Shown piece after piece: positions 61,274-64,000 of a stretch of DNA of 64,000 nt. Every line of letters begins with the position of its first letter. The first letter of the stretch is position 1. This stretch comes from Alteromonas naphthalenivorans (GTDB lineage: Bacteria; Pseudomonadota; Gammaproteobacteria; Enterobacterales; Alteromonadaceae): assembly GCF_000213655.1 (NCBI RefSeq), contig NC_015554.1, positions 3,968,001 to 4,032,000 on the forward strand, read 5' to 3'. The notes beneath the pieces were generated by a model. That model ran no database searches, was not told where the DNA came from, and was given only the letters and a program-made list of their open reading frames with translations. The translations under genes were made by a program, and so were the position numbers.

Positions 61274-61975
61274 CTATCTTAAGATTGTTAATTCGATTTC
61301 ATTTACGCCCTGAATTTTCCCCTTAATTTGATCTCCGGCTTCAACAGGACCGACACCTTCGGGTGTACCAGTAAATATCAGATCTCCAGGCTGTAGATGA
61401 TAAAACTTTGATAAATGAACGATGATCTCTTTTACACTCCAAATTAGAAGGTTGAGATCAGAAGACTGTTTAGTTTGGCCGTTTACTGTGAGTTCAATAG
61501 AGCCCTCGTTGATAATTCCACTGTCTGACGCTTTCACTATGGGTGAAATAACAGCTGATTCCTCAAAATTTTTGCCTAGATCCCAAGGACGTCCAGTCTC
61601 CCGAGCTTTAAGCTGAAGATCTCTACGGGTCATGTCTAAACCACATGCATAACCGTAAATATAGGAGTCCGCTTCGTCCTCGGTAATTTCAAAACCTGAT
61701 TTACCAATAGCAACAACAAATTCCATTTCATGATGGTAGTTCGATGTTTGTGGTGGGTAAGAAATCGCAGAACCGCTCGGTATTAAAGTGCTTGGATCTT
61801 TCAGAAAGTAGAAAGGCTCTTGCTTTGATTTATCAACCGCTACGCCCATTTCTGAGGCATGCGCAAGATAGTTTCTGCCAACGCAAAAAATACGATTGAC
61901 ATTATAAAGTGATTCCTCACCTACAACCTCAACTGAAGAGGGTGGAGTAACCGGGTAAAGATATTGTTCAGACAT
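61274..61975 (-). CDS. Fumarylpyruvate hydrolase, copy 2 (FAH family)
   Basis: Last step of the gentisate pathway: fumarylpyruvate to fumarate and pyruvate. The 233-residue product has IFCVGRNYLAHASEMG, metal ligands in YHHEMEFVVAIG, GYACGLDMTRRDLQ and LIFTGTPEGVGPV. It is very similar to copy 1 (45599-46297) but GC-richer. It is the distal gene of the leftward operon 63741-61274, 34 bp after the gentisate dioxygenase gene. Confidence 0.92.
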   Translation of the reverse strand: MSEQYLYPVTPPSSVEVVGEESLYNVNRIFCVGRNYLAHASEMGVAVDKSKQEPFYFLKDPSTLIPSGSAISYPPQTSNYHHEMEFVVAIGKSGFEITEDEADSYIYGYACGLDMTRRDLQLKARETGRPWDLGKNFEESAVISPIVKASDSGIINEGSIELTVNGQTKQSSDLNLLIWSVKEIIVHLSKFYHLQPGDLIFTGTPEGVGPVEAGDQIKGKIQGVNEIELTILR

Positions 61976-62009
61976 AAATACGCCTCGCTAATTATAGTGT
62001 TTAGTTAAA

Positions 62010-63041
62010 TCAATAGATGCCAAGGTAACTGTGTAACGGTTCTTCATCAGCAGAAATCAGAAATGCTGGTGAACCTGATGATTTATTGATTAGTGTAATG
62101 TTTGTGTAGCCGGGTACAGATACAGTATCCTTTTCAATCCATTCGATAGTATTTGAATTATCTACAACGACCTGTCCATCGCCTTCAACTACATGGAATA
62201 TACATGCAGTGGTTCGTTTGGGCAGTGTGATGGTCTCTCCTGGGCGTAGCATGATTGCTCCAAATCCTATACTGGGAAATAAACTTTTTCCTGTTTCGGG
62301 GTTGATATAGCTGATACGTAACAGCCCCTCAGAATAAATTTTTGACATTTCAACCAGGCAATTTCGAGTTTTGTCCCAGGGATAACGAAGCATTGGGGCT
62401 GGCGACTTTTCTCGAGAATAGTTTATGCTGGGTACAATGCCTGCTGCGCTGTATTCGGCAAATGATTTATCAGATGGCCGTTTGTTAGGTTGTGGTTCGC
62501 CTTCTATAGCCCAAGAGCTTTCAAGGTAGTAGCAAAGGGGTAGATCAAGCACATCTAACCATACAATAGGCCCGTCCCCCTCGTGGTGATGTTCGTGCCA
62601 CATACCTGAGGGTGTCAAAATAAGGTCCCCTCGGTCCATACGACATGGTTCGCCGTTTACGGTGGTGTAGGCACCTTCTCCCTCAACAATTATTCTCACA
62701 GCGTTTGGTGTATGTCTGTGGTTCGGCGCAGTTTCACCAGGAAGAATTAATTGCATGCCCATATAAATACTGGGAGTCGCTTGCATGTTAGTTAAACCAT
62801 GCCCTGGATTGGCTAACACTAGTACCCGACGTTCAGCTTTTTCCATGGGAGTAAGTTCGCCAGCTTTTAACAATAAGGGGCGTAGCGTTTCAAAATCCCA
62901 GTTTAGTGATGTTGTTTTACGAGATGGCACATTATATGGCAATACCGCTCGCATGCTTGGCCATAGAGGAACCAGATTTTTAGACTCTAATTGATCGCGA
63001 TAATCTTTTGGAAGCTCTTCAAGTGTTCCTAAAGTTTGCAT
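62010..63041 (-). CDS. Gentisate 1,2-dioxygenase (full length)
   Basis: The enzyme opens gentisate between C1 and C2 to give maleylpyruvate. The 343-residue protein has two cupin domains; the iron site is in the N-terminal one with His108 and His110 (PNHRHTPNAVR) and His149 (MWHEHHHEG). The end (LISADEEPLHSYLGIY) is typical. It is the intact counterpart of the truncated copy at 46311-47081. It lies between the isomerase and hydrolase genes, the full gentisate-to-central-metabolism set. Confidence 0.95.
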   Translation of the reverse strand: MQTLGTLEELPKDYRDQLESKNLVPLWPSMRAVLPYNVPSRKTTSLNWDFETLRPLLLKAGELTPMEKAERRVLVLANPGHGLTNMQATPSIYMGMQLILPGETAPNHRHTPNAVRIIVEGEGAYTTVNGEPCRMDRGDLILTPSGMWHEHHHEGDGPIVWLDVLDLPLCYYLESSWAIEGEPQPNKRPSDKSFAEYSAAGIVPSINYSREKSPAPMLRYPWDKTRNCLVEMSKIYSEGLLRISYINPETGKSLFPSIGFGAIMLRPGETITLPKRTTACIFHVVEGDGQVVVDNSNTIEWIEKDTVSVPGYTNITLINKSSGSPAFLISADEEPLHSYLGIY

Positions 63042-63099
63042 TGTTTACTCCTTATTAAGGACACAAAGATTTCTGATATTAAGAGAACAGCTTCATCTA

Positions 63100-63741
63100 T
63101 TAATCAGAAAAATCGGGTTGATTTTTTGGTGCTGCCTGTTGGAATTGCGGTTGTGATATACAATGTTGATAAACACGCATAACTTTCTCGAATGATGATA
63201 GATCACAGTTAAAACGGAGAGCATTGGCAACCTGGGGTACTAAACAACAGTCGGCAAGGGTTGGTGAGCTACCAAAGCAGTAGGGGCCCTCACCATATTT
63301 TTCGAGTAGCGCTTCAACAGCTGAAAACCCCTCTGCAACCCAATGTTGATACCATGCGTTCTTCTGATCCTCTGTAATTTTTAGCTCATTCTTTAAGTAG
63401 CCGAGGATCTTTAAATTATTTACCGGGTGCATGTCACAAGCAATTGCGTTTGAAAGTTCTAAAACACGGGCCTTCGCTTTTGGGTCTTTAGGGATTAATA
63501 ATGGCGATGGCTGCAAGTCATCTAAGTATTGGATAACGGCAAGCGACTGGGTTAACTGAAACTCGTCGTCTGCGATAAGAACAGGCACCCCCTTAGACTT
63601 GTTTAACTTGAGATATTCAGGAGATGCTTGCTCTCCTATCCGTATATTTACACCCTTGTATTCGTAAGCAATACCCTTGATAGCTAGTGCTATACGTACG
63701 CGATAAGATGTTGAACTATTGAAGAAACTGTAAAGCTGCAT
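63100..63741 (-). CDS. Glutathione-dependent maleylpyruvate isomerase (zeta-class GST)
   Basis: The enzyme converts maleylpyruvate to fumarylpyruvate. The 213-residue product starts MQLYSFFNSSTSYRVRIALA, with the zeta-class SSxSxRVRIAL active-site motif (the usual Cys reads Thr-Ser here). It continues with QLTQSLAVIQYLDDLQP and ends in AAPKNQPDFSD. ATG 63741 is chosen after AGGGG; the frame is open further upstream without a ribosome site, and homologues start at MxLYSFF. It is the first gene of the gentisate operon and divergent from a LysR-type gene. Confidence 0.93.
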   Translation of the reverse strand: MQLYSFFNSSTSYRVRIALAIKGIAYEYKGVNIRIGEQASPEYLKLNKSKGVPVLIADDEFQLTQSLAVIQYLDDLQPSPLLIPKDPKAKARVLELSNAIACDMHPVNNLKILGYLKNELKITEDQKNAWYQHWVAEGFSAVEALLEKYGEGPYCFGSSPTLADCCLVPQVANALRFNCDLSSFEKVMRVYQHCISQPQFQQAAPKNQPDFSD

Positions 63742-63815
63742 AAAGACCCCTATTACATAATTAGTCAGGTCACTAAGTGATAGCTGTATTTTGTAATAGC
63801 TTACATATAACGACA

Positions 63816-63832
63816 AATGATATATAATCATT
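63816..63832. promoter_or_regulatory. Palindromic site in the LysR / gentisate-operon promoter region
   Basis: AATGAT and ATCATT arms around ATATA, 27 bp before the LysR-type start. It resembles the centre of the palindrome at 47202-47227. It is a candidate operator of the divergent LysR-type or GntR-type regulator. Confidence 0.5.
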
Positions 63833-63858
63833 GATGTATATCACTAATGGTATGTTGT

Positions 63859-64000
63859 ATGGATTGGTCACGACATTTAAAGCTAAAGCATATAAGCCTG
63901 CTCATTCATTTAAACGAGTCAAAAAGCTTAAGCAAGACAGCGAACGCGTTTTACACTACTCAGCCTGCGTTATCACGCTGGTTAAAAGAGCTCGAACAGG
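63859..64000 (+). CDS. LysR-type transcriptional regulator (partial, runs off the window)
   Basis: The first 47 codons show the LysR helix-turn-helix: LKHISLLIHLNESKSLSKTANAFYTTQPALSRWLKELEQ. It is divergent from the gentisate operon, the usual place for its activator. ATG 63859 places the helix-turn-helix at the normal distance from the start. The effector domain is beyond the window. Confidence 0.88.
   Translation, partial: MDWSRHLKLKHISLLIHLNESKSLSKTANAFYTTQPALSRWLKELEQ

Overview
The window reads as part of a large conjugative-type plasmid from a Gammaproteobacterium, probably a marine hydrocarbon degrader. The evidence is a replication initiator, a parAB partition operon, F-type transfer genes, many small accessory genes of unknown function, at least eight insertion elements or remnants, and two aromatic-degradation modules. 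Host genus cannot be fixed from sequence alone. Base composition changes by block: the 2.1-9.4 kb cargo is GC-richer, the backbone is intermediate, and 29-48 kb is strongly AT-rich. This points to several separate acquisitions.

Layout. 1-470: backbone edge with the tail of a RES-type toxin and a 55-codon gene cut in two. 471-13200: composite transposon between two direct IS4-family copies and a 6-bp target duplication (TTATAA), carrying a RES/Xre toxin-antitoxin pair, a TetR-controlled RND efflux pair, a DUF938 methyltransferase, a truncated hemerythrin and an IS1380-family element. 13.2-25.5 kb: backbone with a short F-type transfer operon (TraL, TraE, TraK, TraB, TrbI-like), a secreted repeat protein, a divergent Sir2-like protein and small genes with many factor-independent terminators. 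25.5-37.2 kb: mobile-element pile-up: an IS1071-like Tn3-family element with 75-bp perfect inverted repeats, IS4 and IS1595 remnants, and two identical inverted IS66 copies, with a BphK-like glutathione transferase and a prephenate dehydratase between them.

37.2-47.1 kb: a leftward naphthalene operon encoding ferredoxin, dioxygenase alpha and beta subunits, dihydrodiol dehydrogenase, hydroxychromene-carboxylate isomerase, hydratase-aldolase, salicylaldehyde dehydrogenase and a FadL/TodX-type porin broken by IS66. Ring cleavage appears to be assigned to a LigAB-type (class III) dioxygenase rather than a NahC-type enzyme. A fumarylpyruvate hydrolase and a 5'-truncated gentisate dioxygenase lie at its head. 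47.3-51.6 kb: a GntR-family regulator and two FAH-family genes, one split by an IS1595-family element with 8-bp duplication. 61.3-64.0 kb: an intact gentisate module (maleylpyruvate isomerase, gentisate dioxygenase, fumarylpyruvate hydrolase) diverging from a LysR-type regulator. Together the genes would take naphthalene to salicylate and gentisate to fumarate plus pyruvate. The ferredoxin reductase and the salicylate-to-gentisate hydroxylase are not in the window.

51.8-61.2 kb: Fic protein, a winged-helix protein, a candidate small RNA, an RctB-like initiator, five GATC-containing iteron-like repeats, parAB flanked by three GTTCA-N2-TGAAC sites, and, just beyond parB, ten 16-bp palindromes at a 95-96 bp period. 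That array is the best candidate for the plasmid centromere and the most striking non-coding structure here.
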